A stretch of DNA of 64,000 bases from Lachnospiraceae bacterium (GCA_017449075.1 JAFSKG010000024.1:1-64000); one strand, 5' to 3'; shown: positions 1-8,590, counted from the stretch's first letter. A program made the numbers and translations. Notes: generated from the sequence alone by a model not told the origin.

Positions 1-418
1 CTTAGTTTGATTTTCTCAGCTTAGCTGACTTTTTGCTTTTTATAGTTGTGTGCTCAACTTATCCGTTCTTTACTAAATAAATTTTCGGGTTTGTGTGTTT
101 ATTCTATTTTCATTGTACAATTTTGCACAGCCGTTTTTGCTTGATTTTATCGCATTTTTTACAAAAATATGCAACAAAAACCGCTCACAGCGTGAGCCTT
201 ACAAATATAGCAAAAGTCGAGAAAAAAGTCAACAACTTTTTCATTTTTTTATTAACAATTTATTCACAATTTTTTCTATATTTAGTGTATATTTATACAA
301 GATAATACTATATATTGTAAGGGGAAATGCCGCATTTTAGTATATTTAATTAAAAAAAATTTTCAAACTCACCCTCCATAATTTTTAGAAAACTAAAAAA
401 TATTAAGGAGGAAACAGT
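1..418. other. AT-rich non-coding leader before the HTH gene pair
   Basis: No credible gene is visible here. The short open frames in this stretch are rich in Phe, Leu and Ile, lack a ribosome binding site and look like chance frames in AT-rich DNA. A 6-bp inverted repeat with a 3-nt loop (GCTCAC/GTGAGC) lies at 183-197 but has no T-tract, so it is not a simple terminator. One DnaA-box-like nonamer (TTATTCACA) occurs at 260-268. Several TATA-like words between 280 and 320 could hold the promoter for the downstream pair, but I cannot fix one. Confidence 0.5.
373..411 (+). promoter_or_regulatory. Hairpin that sequesters the ribosome binding site of the first HTH gene
   Basis: CCTCC at 373-377 is complementary to GGAGG at 407-411, which is the core of the ribosome binding site for the gene starting at 419. 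Inside this lies a 7-bp stem, TTTTTAG (382-388) with CTAAAAA (393-399), closed by a four-A loop. The two stems are separated by an asymmetric internal loop. In the mRNA this would occlude the Shine-Dalgarno. It could be a translational switch, an autoregulatory site or a DNA operator. Confidence 0.5.
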
Positions 419-733
419 ATGGTAAAAATTGGTAAAAAATTAAGAGAGGCCAGATTAAATTGCAATCTCTCAATTGAAAAAGTAATCAAGAAACTTGAAG
501 AACTAAATATATATGTTACTAAAAAAACAATTTATAGATGGGAAAACGATGACACAGTTCCCGATTTAAAAACAATAAATACTCTATCGTTTATCTACAA
601 TGCAAATTTAAATGAATTATATGAAGACACAAAATTTTGCAAATCACTAAATGAAAACGAATATAGATTTATAATTGCAGTAAGAGAAAATGAACAATTC
701 AGAAAAATTACAAAACTATTATATAAAATATAA
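419..733 (+). CDS. XRE-type helix-turn-helix protein (first of a tandem pair)
   Basis: A 104-residue cytoplasmic protein whose first 65 residues read as an XRE/Cro-type HTH: a basic start (GKKLREAR), a SIEKVIKKLEE helix, then TKKTIYRWEND as the recognition helix and the typical TVPDLKTINTLSFIY third segment. The C-terminal 35 residues have no recognisable domain. AAGGAGG lies six bases before the ATG, which fixes the start, although a hairpin can mask it. The next gene 14 bases downstream is a related HTH protein. A DNA-binding regulator is the safe call. Its target is unknown; self-regulation is possible. Confidence 0.7.
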   Translation: MVKIGKKLREARLNCNLSIEKVIKKLEELNIYVTKKTIYRWENDDTVPDLKTINTLSFIYNANLNELYEDTKFCKSLNENEYRFIIAVRENEQFRKITKLLYKI

Positions 734-747
734 ATGGAGAGTAAATT

Positions 748-1083
748 ATGGAAACATCATTGTCAATTAGATTAAAGACACTTAGAAAAAGTTTATCTAT
801 GTCTACAGCTCATGTAATAAAAATGCTTAAGAAAAATAATATTTCATATAGTGAGCAAAGCATATATAAATGGGAACAAGGAAGTGCAGTTCCAAGTTTA
901 GAAACATTAAAAGAATTATCAAAAATCTATGACTGCAACATATCGTACCTTATAGAAGGCAAAAAATATAAGTACATGCGAATCACACCAAGTGAAAACT
1001 ATCTATTAAATACTTATAGGACTGACTTTCTCTTTAGAAGTATAATTACACAAGTAATTAAAAAACTAGATAGAAGTCACTAA
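748..1083 (+). CDS. XRE-type helix-turn-helix protein (second of a tandem pair)
   Basis: A 111-residue protein with the same architecture as its upstream neighbour: an N-terminal HTH (IRLKTLRKSL, SEQSIYKWEQG, VPSLETLKELSKIY) and a short basic tail. The shared pattern (IY-K/R-WE followed by VP-L-T) suggests an old tandem duplication, although overall identity is modest. GGAGA precedes the ATG. It probably shares a transcript with the first gene. It converges with engB, from which it is separated by a terminator hairpin. Its function beyond DNA binding cannot be told from sequence. Confidence 0.68.
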   Translation: METSLSIRLKTLRKSLSMSTAHVIKMLKKNNISYSEQSIYKWEQGSAVPSLETLKELSKIYDCNISYLIEGKKYKYMRITPSENYLLNTYRTDFLFRSIITQVIKKLDRSH

Positions 1084-1085
1084 CT

Positions 1086-1110
1086 AAAAAGGCCCTGATT
1101 CATTCAGGGC
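1086..1110 (-). terminator. Terminator at the end of the gdpP-to-engB operon
   Basis: GCCCTGA (1092-1098) pairs with TCAGGGC (1104-1110) around a 5-nt loop. On the minus strand the stem is followed by five T's (1086-1090), just after the engB stop. On the plus strand no proper T-tract follows, so it mainly serves the minus-strand operon. Confidence 0.8.
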
Positions 1111-1114
1111 TATT

Positions 1115-1705
1115 CTACACATCAACAATTCTTGACAGTATCTTCAAAAATTCTTTCACACCATCTTTTTTCTCTGCAGAGAATGGAATTATTTCACAGT
1201 TCTCAGTAGCCCCTAGTTCATTTCTAATCATCTCAACATTCTTTTTAATTTCACTCTTTTTTATCTTATCAAGCTTTGTGGCAATCACTATTGGCTCATA
1301 ACCTGTGGCAGACACAATAAATGAAAACATTTGACAATCTTTTTCACTTGGTTCATGTCTTATATCCACAATCAAAATTATCTCTTCTATCTTGTCACTT
1401 GTTTTTAAATACTTATTTATGAAGGTTGCCCAATTATTCTGCTCTTCTATGCTAGCCTTAGCATATCCATATCCTGGCAAGTCAACCAAGTAAAACTTTC
1501 CATTAACCAAATAGTAATTAATAGTTCTTGTTTTACCAGGTGTAGATGAAGTATGAGCATAATTATTTCTATTTGAAATAGCATTTATAAATGATGACTT
1601 TCCGACATTTGACCTTCCAACCAAAACAAATTCCATCATATTGTTAGATGGAATTTTTGAATTAAGACCTATGACCTTTTCTAAACTAATCTCTGTAATT
1701 CTCAT
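1115..1705 (-). CDS. engB: Ribosome biogenesis GTPase EngB (YihA/YsxC)
   Basis: Small TrmE/Era-class GTPase needed for assembly of the large ribosomal subunit. G1 (GRSNVGKS, residues 30-37), G3 (DLPGYG), G4 (TKLD) and G5 (SAEKK) are all present, and the 196-residue length is normal. I start at the ATG at 1705. It lies four bases after the ddl stop and leaves about 29 residues before the P-loop, as in other EngB proteins; the longer frame would need a TTG at 1732 inside ddl. No clear ribosome binding site precedes either start, so translation is probably coupled to ddl. Last gene of its operon. Confidence 0.95.
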   Translation of the reverse strand: MRITEISLEKVIGLNSKIPSNNMMEFVLVGRSNVGKSSFINAISNRNNYAHTSSTPGKTRTINYYLVNGKFYLVDLPGYGYAKASIEEQNNWATFINKYLKTSDKIEEIILIVDIRHEPSEKDCQMFSFIVSATGYEPIVIATKLDKIKKSEIKKNVEMIRNELGATENCEIIPFSAEKKDGVKEFLKILSRIVDV

Positions 1706-1709
1706 ATTT

Positions 1710-2948
1710 CTATGCCAATAAGTTATTTTCAAACGAGAAATTTAGTCTCTCTTGATCCTTATAATTTTCTATGGCAATATTTATTAGTTTATCAAGCAAC
1801 TCTCTATACTCCATTCCAAGTGGCTGAAATAGATAAAAAGCTAACGAGCCTGGTATGGAATTAATCTCATTCGCATAAACCTTTTTAGTATCCTTATCTA
1901 TTATAAAGTCAATTCTCGCCACACCGCTACATCCAATATACTTAAATATTTTTTTTGCATAAGATTTAATTTCATTAGAAGTTGCTTCATCTAGGTCAGC
2001 TGGAACTTTTCTACTGAGACTTGCCATGCCACTTTTTGCACCGAGTTTATTTAGGTTCGCAGTGCTCTCCCCTACATCGTGTGATTTCGTCCCCACAACG
2101 TTTGACTTTGTTCCTACTTTGCCACCTTTAGCACCGCCTCCTCCCATATATTTATCAGCGAACGACAATATCTCATCATGTCCAAATGGTTCCTCAAGCG
2201 CACTGCATTCTGCATCAAATTTATCTCCAAGTACAGCACAATTTATTTCTCTTAAATTTGTAATTGCCTTCTCTATCAATATAATATCAGCAAAGCTAAA
2301 TGCAAGTTCCAAAGCATCTCTAAGACCAGATTCATCCGTTGCCTTTTTTATGCCAATACTTGAACCGAGGTTTACAGGCTTTACAATAACTGGAAAACCT
2401 ATCTCATCTTTTACTCGCTTAATCAATTTATCAATTTCTTTGTAATCATTTTTGTCAAATCTCAATGCCTCTATAACTGGAATTCCTATTGCTTTACAAT
2501 ATTCTTTCATTACATACTTATCCATACTCACTGCAGATGATAAAGTATCTGGTCCAACTATTGGAAGATTTAATGTATGAAAATACCCTTGCAAATTACC
2601 ATCCTCAACATTTGTCCCATGCACTATAGGAAATGCAACATCAATAGTTTGATTTAGCTTACTTCCAAAAAGTCCAGCATTAACTTCTCTAAGATATGTG
2701 TGATTTTTTTCTTTTACAAAATATACATTATTACATTTTGACAATAGAGAATTAATGTTTTTGTAATTTTTTGAATCAGTCAATAAGTTATCTTTGCTAA
2801 AATAAAAATCACCTTTTTTATCCATATAAATAGCAATAATATTGTATTTATCTTTATCAATATTTTCTATAGCCTGAAGGGCAGAAATTACTGACACCTC
2901 ATGCTCCGTGGACTTACCACCAAAGACTATTGCAATGTTTAGTTTCAT
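1710..2948 (-). CDS. ddl: D-alanine--D-alanine ligase with an expanded omega-loop
   Basis: ATP-grasp enzyme that joins two D-alanines for peptidoglycan synthesis. Visible motifs are IVFGGKSTEHEVSV at the N-terminus, HGTNVEDG, VKPVNLGSSIGI in the ATP-binding region and NEINSIPGS near the C-terminus. At 412 residues it is about 50 longer than usual. The excess lies at residues 268-308, between FADKY and SRKVPADL, in the mobile omega-loop that normally closes over the active site. That insert is rich in Gly, Lys, Ser and Thr and contains 7-residue repeats. AGGAG precedes the ATG. The upstream gene is murF, which uses the dipeptide product. Confidence 0.95.
   Translation of the reverse strand: MKLNIAIVFGGKSTEHEVSVISALQAIENIDKDKYNIIAIYMDKKGDFYFSKDNLLTDSKNYKNINSLLSKCNNVYFVKEKNHTYLREVNAGLFGSKLNQTIDVAFPIVHGTNVEDGNLQGYFHTLNLPIVGPDTLSSAVSMDKYVMKEYCKAIGIPVIEALRFDKNDYKEIDKLIKRVKDEIGFPVIVKPVNLGSSIGIKKATDESGLRDALELAFSFADIILIEKAITNLREINCAVLGDKFDAECSALEEPFGHDEILSFADKYMGGGGAKGGKVGTKSNVVGTKSHDVGESTANLNKLGAKSGMASLSRKVPADLDEATSNEIKSYAKKIFKYIGCSGVARIDFIIDKDTKKVYANEINSIPGSLAFYLFQPLGMEYRELLDKLINIAIENYKDQERLNFSFENNLLA
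2055..2117 (-). repeat. Three 21-bp imperfect tandem repeats inside ddl
   Basis: Units at 2097-2117, 2076-2096 and 2055-2075 encode VGTKSNV, VGTKSHD and VGESTAN in frame. They are more G+C-rich than the rest of ddl. The period of seven codons keeps the reading frame, which fits expansion by replication slippage. Confidence 0.75.
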
Positions 2949-2982
2949 AATCTGTTCTCTCCTAAGTTACACAAAATGTATA

Positions 2983-4581
2983 TTAGTAATTATCACTTAA
3001 ATCATTCTCAAGCAAAATTACTTTCTTGCCATCTATATTAAGTCTTGCATAATTTATTGCATCTTCAACTTTTTCAATATCAATCAATCTGCCTTTTTGA
3101 AGTGTTTTTTCGAATCCTCTATCAAGAGCAAGTTTATTGGTGTGACCAACTACTATAGCATAATCAACCTTATTTCCTGCATACTCGGCAAAACTCTCAT
3201 TTTCCTCATCCTGCTTGTCATTCAACTCCACCATACCAGGAGTTATTATCACTTTTACATATCCATCAAATGAGGACAGCACATCAACTGCATTCCTTGC
3301 TCCTAGTGGATTTGAATTATATGCATCGTCAATAATTATATCGTTTGTTCCATAAGATAAAATCTGTAATCTATGCGATACTGGTTCTATACTCTTCACT
3401 ACATTTTTTATTGTTGGCAGGTCAACTCCCAATAACAATGAGTATGAAATCGCTGCAACTAAATTCATTATATTGTATTTTCCGAGTAATTTTGTCTCGA
3501 ATTCATCGCTGCCAAAAGCCTCTGAATTAAATCTAAATTTAGTTCCACCTGCACTTGAAACTACATTATCTGCATAAAAATCATAATGTGATTTTTCGCT
3601 TGGGTTTAAACCATAATACTTTATAAATCTTTGCTCAGTAATTCTTAAACAATCAATTACTTTCTTTCTTATAAGTTCATTGTCTCCATTGACAAGTAAT
3701 GGAAGAGACCCAAATTTATCCGTGTGATTATTCTTAATAGCCGACTCAACAAGTTCAAACTTTGTATTAAGCACATTATCTATAGTTTTAAATGTATCAA
3801 GATGCATATTGCCTACATCAGTTATTATTGCACCATTTGGTGATACTATATCACAAATCTCTTTAATATCTCCGACTCTCCTTGCTCCCATCTCACAGAT
3901 AAATATGTCGTCAATATTCCTTAAGTCATTTTTTATAGTAAGCGTAGCTCCCATAGCAGTATTGAAGCTCTCAGGAGTTTTGCAGACAGAATATTTTGAT
4001 TTTAAAATTCTATCAAGATAAAACTTTACACTTGTCTTTCCAAAGCTACCTGTAATTCCAATCACACAAAGATTGTTATTAGCATCTATTATATTCTTAG
4101 CCTCATTCATAAACTTTTTTCTTAGCGAATTCTCAATAGGAAGACATATAAGATATGCGATAAAAATTATCACAGGGCTAAGTGAGGCAACATACAATAT
4201 ATATTTAATATTTTTGGTTTTAAACCAAAATCCAGTAATCAAAGCTGCAAAAATTAATACACAAACAAAAATGAGCCTTTTAATTCTTGCAGTAAATACC
4301 AACTTTCTCTTATACTTTCTTGGTATATTTTCTATCAACATACCTATCATTGAAATTATGATAAGATAATATGCAAGAATAAATCTTAGCTCATAAAATA
4401 ATATAGTAGAAATTAGTAATCCAATATTCAATGCAAATGACACAAAATTCTTCTTATACCATATAATTTGTTGGTCAAGGTTATAAGAATTAAGTTGCAT
4501 TATATGAACTTGTTTTAAAATAGCAAGTACAATCAAAATTATACTTGCTATCAAAAATCTTATACTTTCCACTACAATCAC
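2983..4581 (-). CDS. murF: Membrane-anchored MurF-like Mur ligase
   Basis: Probably adds D-Ala-D-Ala to UDP-MurNAc-tripeptide. The C-terminal two thirds is a Mur ligase: the P-loop GITGSFGKTS is at residues 175-184, followed by the central motif around TDVGNMHLDTF and the C-terminal VSHRLQIL and DDAYNSNP motifs typical of MurF. In place of the usual N-terminal UDP-sugar-binding domain, residues 1-150 carry about five hydrophobic segments (near 6-24, 47-63, 68-84, 103-119 and 127-146). The start is a GTG seven bases after the dnaB stop. Position directly before ddl supports MurF. The membrane domain could bring the enzyme to MraY, or the substrate may differ. Confidence 0.82.
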   Translation of the reverse strand: MIVVESIRFLIASIILIVLAILKQVHIMQLNSYNLDQQIIWYKKNFVSFALNIGLLISTILFYELRFILAYYLIIISMIGMLIENIPRKYKRKLVFTARIKRLIFVCVLIFAALITGFWFKTKNIKYILYVASLSPVIIFIAYLICLPIENSLRKKFMNEAKNIIDANNNLCVIGITGSFGKTSVKFYLDRILKSKYSVCKTPESFNTAMGATLTIKNDLRNIDDIFICEMGARRVGDIKEICDIVSPNGAIITDVGNMHLDTFKTIDNVLNTKFELVESAIKNNHTDKFGSLPLLVNGDNELIRKKVIDCLRITEQRFIKYYGLNPSEKSHYDFYADNVVSSAGGTKFRFNSEAFGSDEFETKLLGKYNIMNLVAAISYSLLLGVDLPTIKNVVKSIEPVSHRLQILSYGTNDIIIDDAYNSNPLGARNAVDVLSSFDGYVKVIITPGMVELNDKQDEENESFAEYAGNKVDYAIVVGHTNKLALDRGFEKTLQKGRLIDIEKVEDAINYARLNIDGKKVILLENDLSDNY

Positions 4582-4587
4582 CTAATA

Positions 4588-6024
4588 TTAGCTCACATTT
4601 GATGGAATATCTGTTTTATTATCCCATTCACTAAATCTTGTTGTATTTTTGTCAAATCTTAAATTCACTGTACCAGTGCTACCATTTCTATGTTTAGCTA
4701 AGATAACATCAATTCTTGGGTCCTGTGGATCTTCTTTATTCGGTCTATGTATCATCATAACTATATCAGCATCCTGTTCTATAGCTCCTGACTCTCTCAA
4801 GTCCGAAAGTTGAGGGGCTCCACTTCTATTTTCAGCTTCACGATGTAACTGAGACAAAGCTATTATCGGTACATTTAATTCTTTTGCCAATGCCTTTATA
4901 TTTCTTGATATTGCAGCAACTTCTTCCTGTCTTGACATAAAGCCGTTCTTGTTAGCATTTTTATAATTATCTCCAGCTACCATAAGCTGCAAATAATCTA
5001 TAAATACTATATCAAGACCTTCTTTCATTTTTAGCTTCATGCATTCATTTCTCAAATCCGCAATTGTGAGCAGTGTACTATCTCTTATAAAAAACTTCTT
5101 TTCTCTGAAATTGTAGGTTGCATCAATCAACTGTCTCATTTCAGTGTCGCTTAAGTTTCCAGTTCTTATTTTTTTACTCTCTACAAAACTTATAGATGAA
5201 AGAACTCTAGAAGCTAGTTGAGCACCTCCCATTTCAAGAGAAAAGAACAAAACGCTCTTGTCTCCAATAGAACAAATATTATATGCAAGATTGAGTGCAA
5301 ATGTGGTTTTACCCATACCAGGTCTTGCAGCAAGAACTATCATGTCTGAGTTTTGAAATCCAGCCGTATAAGCATCAAGAGATTTATAACCTGTTTCAAT
5401 ACCAGTTATGCCATTCTTAGACTCAGCTGCTTCAACAATTTTTTCAAAAATTTCTTTAGTATAATCGTCAATTCTATGATATGTCCTTTTGTCTTCATTC
5501 ATTCCAAGATTAAAGTAATCATCTTGTGCTTCATTACATATCTCGATAGCGTTTTTTTCGCCTATTCGACAATCATCTATAATTTTTGAAGCCTTTTCAA
5601 TAGCTTGTCTTAGCAAATACTTATTCTTGATTATATTACAATACGACATTACATTTGTATTGAAAGCAGCACCTTCAAGCAAATCTATAAAAAACTTATC
5701 ATCAAGTGTCTTCTCATCATATCCCTCAAGTTCTTTTGCTCTTTGCTTTATGTTATTTACTTTATCCTGCATAGAGCCGCTAAGTTTTGATAATACGCGT
5801 TCTCTTACAGTTATCTTATCTACACTAGTTCCTGCTCTGCTTAGATCACCAATACTTATAAAAATGGCTCTAAGTGGTCCACTATAAAACATCTCAGCAG
5901 TAACTGTAGCAAAAACTTCTTCTATCGTATCATTGTCTTGTAGGAGACACCCAATAACTGCTCTCTCAGCATCTATGTCGTGCGGCAATCTATCATCTGC
6001 ACTTTTTAAATCAAAATTTGCCAT
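4588..6024 (-). CDS. dnaB: Replicative DNA helicase DnaB
   Basis: Hexameric helicase that unwinds DNA at the replication fork (called DnaC in Bacillus). The N-terminal primase-interacting domain begins LPHDIDAERAVIGCLL. Walker A is ARPGMGKT (residues 233-240), Walker B is DIVFIDYLQLM, and the conserved LSDLRESGAIEQDADI segment with the arginine finger region follows. Length is 478 residues and no intein interrupts it. The ATG shares one base with the rplI stop (TAATG), which implies coupled translation. Gene order rplI-dnaB is conserved in many Firmicutes. Confidence 0.97.
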   Translation of the reverse strand: MANFDLKSADDRLPHDIDAERAVIGCLLQDNDTIEEVFATVTAEMFYSGPLRAIFISIGDLSRAGTSVDKITVRERVLSKLSGSMQDKVNNIKQRAKELEGYDEKTLDDKFFIDLLEGAAFNTNVMSYCNIIKNKYLLRQAIEKASKIIDDCRIGEKNAIEICNEAQDDYFNLGMNEDKRTYHRIDDYTKEIFEKIVEAAESKNGITGIETGYKSLDAYTAGFQNSDMIVLAARPGMGKTTFALNLAYNICSIGDKSVLFFSLEMGGAQLASRVLSSISFVESKKIRTGNLSDTEMRQLIDATYNFREKKFFIRDSTLLTIADLRNECMKLKMKEGLDIVFIDYLQLMVAGDNYKNANKNGFMSRQEEVAAISRNIKALAKELNVPIIALSQLHREAENRSGAPQLSDLRESGAIEQDADIVMMIHRPNKEDPQDPRIDVILAKHRNGSTGTVNLRFDKNTTRFSEWDNKTDIPSNVS

Positions 6025-6470
6025 TATGATTCTTTAACCTCAATTTTAATAGTTGCTTGTATATCTTTATGAAGTTTAACTTTTACATCATACGTTCCTA
6101 CATTCTTTATGCTCTCGTCAAGTAATATATCCTTTTTGTCAACTTCTATATTTGATTCGTTTTTTATAGCTTCTGCTATTTCCTTACTTGTGATAGAACC
6201 GAATGTCTTACCATTTGCTCCTGCCTTAATTGAAACTACAAACTTTGCTTTTTCTATAATCTCTTTATTCTTCTCAGCAATATTTCGCAAATTCTCTTCT
6301 TTCTTCTCTTCATTTTTATTCTTAAGTCTTACATTATTTAAGTTTTCAGCAGTTGCTGGAAGTCCAAGTTTTTTAGGTATAATAACATTTCTTGCATATC
6401 CATCGCTAACTTCTATTATTTCATCCTTTTTTCCAAGTTTCTTCACATTTTCTAGTAAAACTATCTTCAT
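6024..6470 (-). CDS. rplI: 50S ribosomal protein bL9
   Basis: 148 residues, starting MKIVLLENVKKLGKKDEIIEVSDGYARN, the classic L9 opening that binds 23S rRNA. A long Lys/Glu-rich connecting helix (about 45-75) and a C-terminal domain (FGSITSKEIAEAIK onward) follow. Both ends overlap neighbours by a single base: its ATG shares a base with the gdpP stop and its stop with the dnaB ATG. This places it in the middle of a translationally coupled trio. Confidence 0.97.
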   Translation of the reverse strand: MKIVLLENVKKLGKKDEIIEVSDGYARNVIIPKKLGLPATAENLNNVRLKNKNEEKKEENLRNIAEKNKEIIEKAKFVVSIKAGANGKTFGSITSKEIAEAIKNESNIEVDKKDILLDESIKNVGTYDVKVKLHKDIQATIKIEVKES

Positions 6471-8512
6471 TACTTTCTATCCTCCTCTATATAATCATCT
6501 ATAACTTTTTTAACCAAGTTTACTGCATCCTCAAATGACTGTGCCTCTATCGTAGCACCTGCAGAGCTTCTATGACCACCGCCTCCAAGTTTTTCCATAA
6601 TTACCTGCACATTGACTTCATCTATCGACCTACTAGATACTGCATATTCATCATCTTCTTTTGTTATGACAAAACTTGCCTTTATATCTTTTATGTTTAT
6701 TAATTCATTTGCTATTACTGCCTTAGCAACTGACTCTTCAATATCAGAATTTATATTATCAAGTACTGCTATTGCATAGCCCTCTCTATAATTCTCTGCT
6801 TTGCTGACTACTTCATTTTTAGTCTTTTCAAAATTTGAATCAACTCTCAAAATCTTTCTAACTCTATCAGAATCCGCACCTTTCTTTCTAAGGAATGATG
6901 CTGCATCAAATGTCTTTGCTGAAGTTTGGAATGTAAAATTCATAGTGTCTATCATTATACCGGCAAACATAGTATCTGCTTCAAGTGTTCTGATTCTTAA
7001 CCTATCATCAAAATAAGTCATAATTTCTGATACAAGTTCACAAGTAGATGATGCACCTGCATCTATATAAGATAAAATAGCATCGTGCACAGAGTTTTGT
7101 GATATCCTATGATGATCAAACACTACAAGGTCTAGTCCCTTATCGAAAAGTCGTGTCTCATCAGATATCTTATTGATATTGTGGTCAACTATTATGAGTA
7201 GCGTTTCCTCATCAGCAAATGCCAAAGCCTCATCCCCGCTCATGAACATATCATGGTCATAGGAATTGCTCTCCGCAAACTTCATTCTCATTTCATCAAC
7301 TGCTTTTGTCAACGAATTAATAACTATGTGTACATCTTTTCCCAAATGCTTTGCCATAAGATATACTCCGATACTAGCACCAAATGAATCAAAGTCTCCA
7401 TACTTATGTCCCATTACGAGAACCTTATCTTTTGTATCAAGAGTTTCTCTAAATGATGTTGCCTTAACTCTTGCTCTTACTCTCACATTTGTAGTATTTG
7501 ATGCTGACTTTCCACCAAAGTATATAGTTTCTTGACCCTTTTTTATTACTACCTGATCACCACCGCGGCCAAGTGCCATATCTATTGCAACTCTAGCCAG
7601 TTCATGATTGCTTTCAATACTCTTACCTTCATACCCGACACCTATAGAAAGAGTAAGTGGTATATTATCCCCACCTATGATTTCCTTAGTTTGATCCAAT
7701 ATAGAAAACTTATCTTCCATCATATCTTCTATATCTTTCTTAGTAGTCACAAAGAAATACTTATCTTTTTCAAGTTTTTTAAGTATACCGCTATTAAATG
7801 AAATATATCTTGTGAGCTTTCTATCCACCATAGCTATAAGCATAGATGCTTTAGAATCTTCCATATTCTCAGCAACTTCATAATAGTTATCAATATATAT
7901 AAATCCAGTTACTTGTTTATTATTATCACTTTCTTGTTTAAGCATATAGTACTCAGTCTCATCATATAGATAAACCATTATAACTTTTGCATTTCCAGTA
8001 TAAAGTCTCTTTACCTCTTCACCACCTAATTCATTCAGGTCAACCATTCTAAGATGAACTTTATATTTTTTATCTCCAAGTGCAGTTAATAAATCTATTT
8101 TTTCATTTGTGAGATTTGAAACTATGCCTTTATTTAAATCAGGGAAAGTATCTTTTATATTTTTACCAACCACAACTGATTTTGAAACTTCCAAAAACCT
8201 ATCATTAGCCCATAAAATCCTACCATCCAAGTCAAGAACAGCATGTGGTAGGTCTATTTTAGAAAAATAGATTCTTTGCTTATTTGATATACTCTCAGCA
8301 AGCTTCATTATAGATGAATTTAAATTATTGTACTTTATAAACATAAGATATAAAGCTACAATCACATATATAATCAAAAATGGCAATATCAATAAGGCTA
8401 TGCTATTATCTACACAGTAAATAATTACCCATACTATAACCAAGTAAATACTAAGAATTATAGGCCAATTTAAGTAAAGATTTATAATTCCTTTTGAATT
8501 CCTTTTTCTCAT
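6470..8512 (-). CDS. gdpP: Cyclic-di-AMP phosphodiesterase GdpP
   Basis: Membrane DHH-DHHA1 phosphodiesterase that degrades c-di-AMP, a regulator of wall and osmotic homeostasis. In order: two N-terminal transmembrane helices, a PAS domain (LDLDGRILWANDRFLE), a degenerate GGDEF domain, then DHH (GHKYGDFDSFG, FDHHRIS) and DHHA1 with GGGGHRSSAGA. The longest frame starts at 8530, but that ATG is embedded in an extended -10 element. I therefore prefer the next Met at 8512, giving 680 residues. No ribosome binding site is seen, which suggests a leaderless mRNA. First gene of the operon leading to engB. Confidence 0.93.
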   Translation of the reverse strand: MRKRNSKGIINLYLNWPIILSIYLVIVWVIIYCVDNSIALLILPFLIIYVIVALYLMFIKYNNLNSSIMKLAESISNKQRIYFSKIDLPHAVLDLDGRILWANDRFLEVSKSVVVGKNIKDTFPDLNKGIVSNLTNEKIDLLTALGDKKYKVHLRMVDLNELGGEEVKRLYTGNAKVIMVYLYDETEYYMLKQESDNNKQVTGFIYIDNYYEVAENMEDSKASMLIAMVDRKLTRYISFNSGILKKLEKDKYFFVTTKKDIEDMMEDKFSILDQTKEIIGGDNIPLTLSIGVGYEGKSIESNHELARVAIDMALGRGGDQVVIKKGQETIYFGGKSASNTTNVRVRARVKATSFRETLDTKDKVLVMGHKYGDFDSFGASIGVYLMAKHLGKDVHIVINSLTKAVDEMRMKFAESNSYDHDMFMSGDEALAFADEETLLIIVDHNINKISDETRLFDKGLDLVVFDHHRISQNSVHDAILSYIDAGASSTCELVSEIMTYFDDRLRIRTLEADTMFAGIMIDTMNFTFQTSAKTFDAASFLRKKGADSDRVRKILRVDSNFEKTKNEVVSKAENYREGYAIAVLDNINSDIEESVAKAVIANELINIKDIKASFVITKEDDEYAVSSRSIDEVNVQVIMEKLGGGGHRSSAGATIEAQSFEDAVNLVKKVIDDYIEEDRK

Positions 8513-8520
8513 AATTCTTA

Positions 8521-8549
8521 ATTTTATCATAATTCAACGAATAACTCAA
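8521..8549 (-). promoter_or_regulatory. Promoter of the gdpP operon, 8 nt before the start codon
   Basis: On the minus strand TTGAGT (8544-8549), a 17-bp spacer and TAAAAT (8521-8526) preceded by TGA (extended -10). Only eight bases separate the -10 hexamer from the ATG at 8512, so the transcript should begin at or next to the start codon. Confidence 0.6.
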
Positions 8550-8590
8550 CAACACGAAAATACGATAAAATAAGCCTTTATTCATTTTAT

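Noticed and set aside
183..197. A terminator in the leader
   Set aside because: The 6-bp hairpin has no T-tract and follows no gene in view.
93..340. Two short overlapping open frames in the leader
   Set aside because: Hydrophobic chance frames in AT-rich DNA with no ribosome binding site or family resemblance.
1..418. Possible replication origin (one TTATTCACA DnaA-box-like word, AT-rich, near rplI/dnaB)
   Set aside because: Only one near-consensus box, no dnaA/dnaN/rpmH neighbours and no GATC or tandem box cluster.
2026..2445. A 139-residue plus-strand frame opposite ddl
   Set aside because: It is the complement of the ddl repeat region; its Pro/Ser-rich product reflects the Gly/Lys repeats on the other strand.
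4588..6024. Possible intein in dnaB
   Set aside because: Motifs run continuously at normal length with no splicing-domain sequence.
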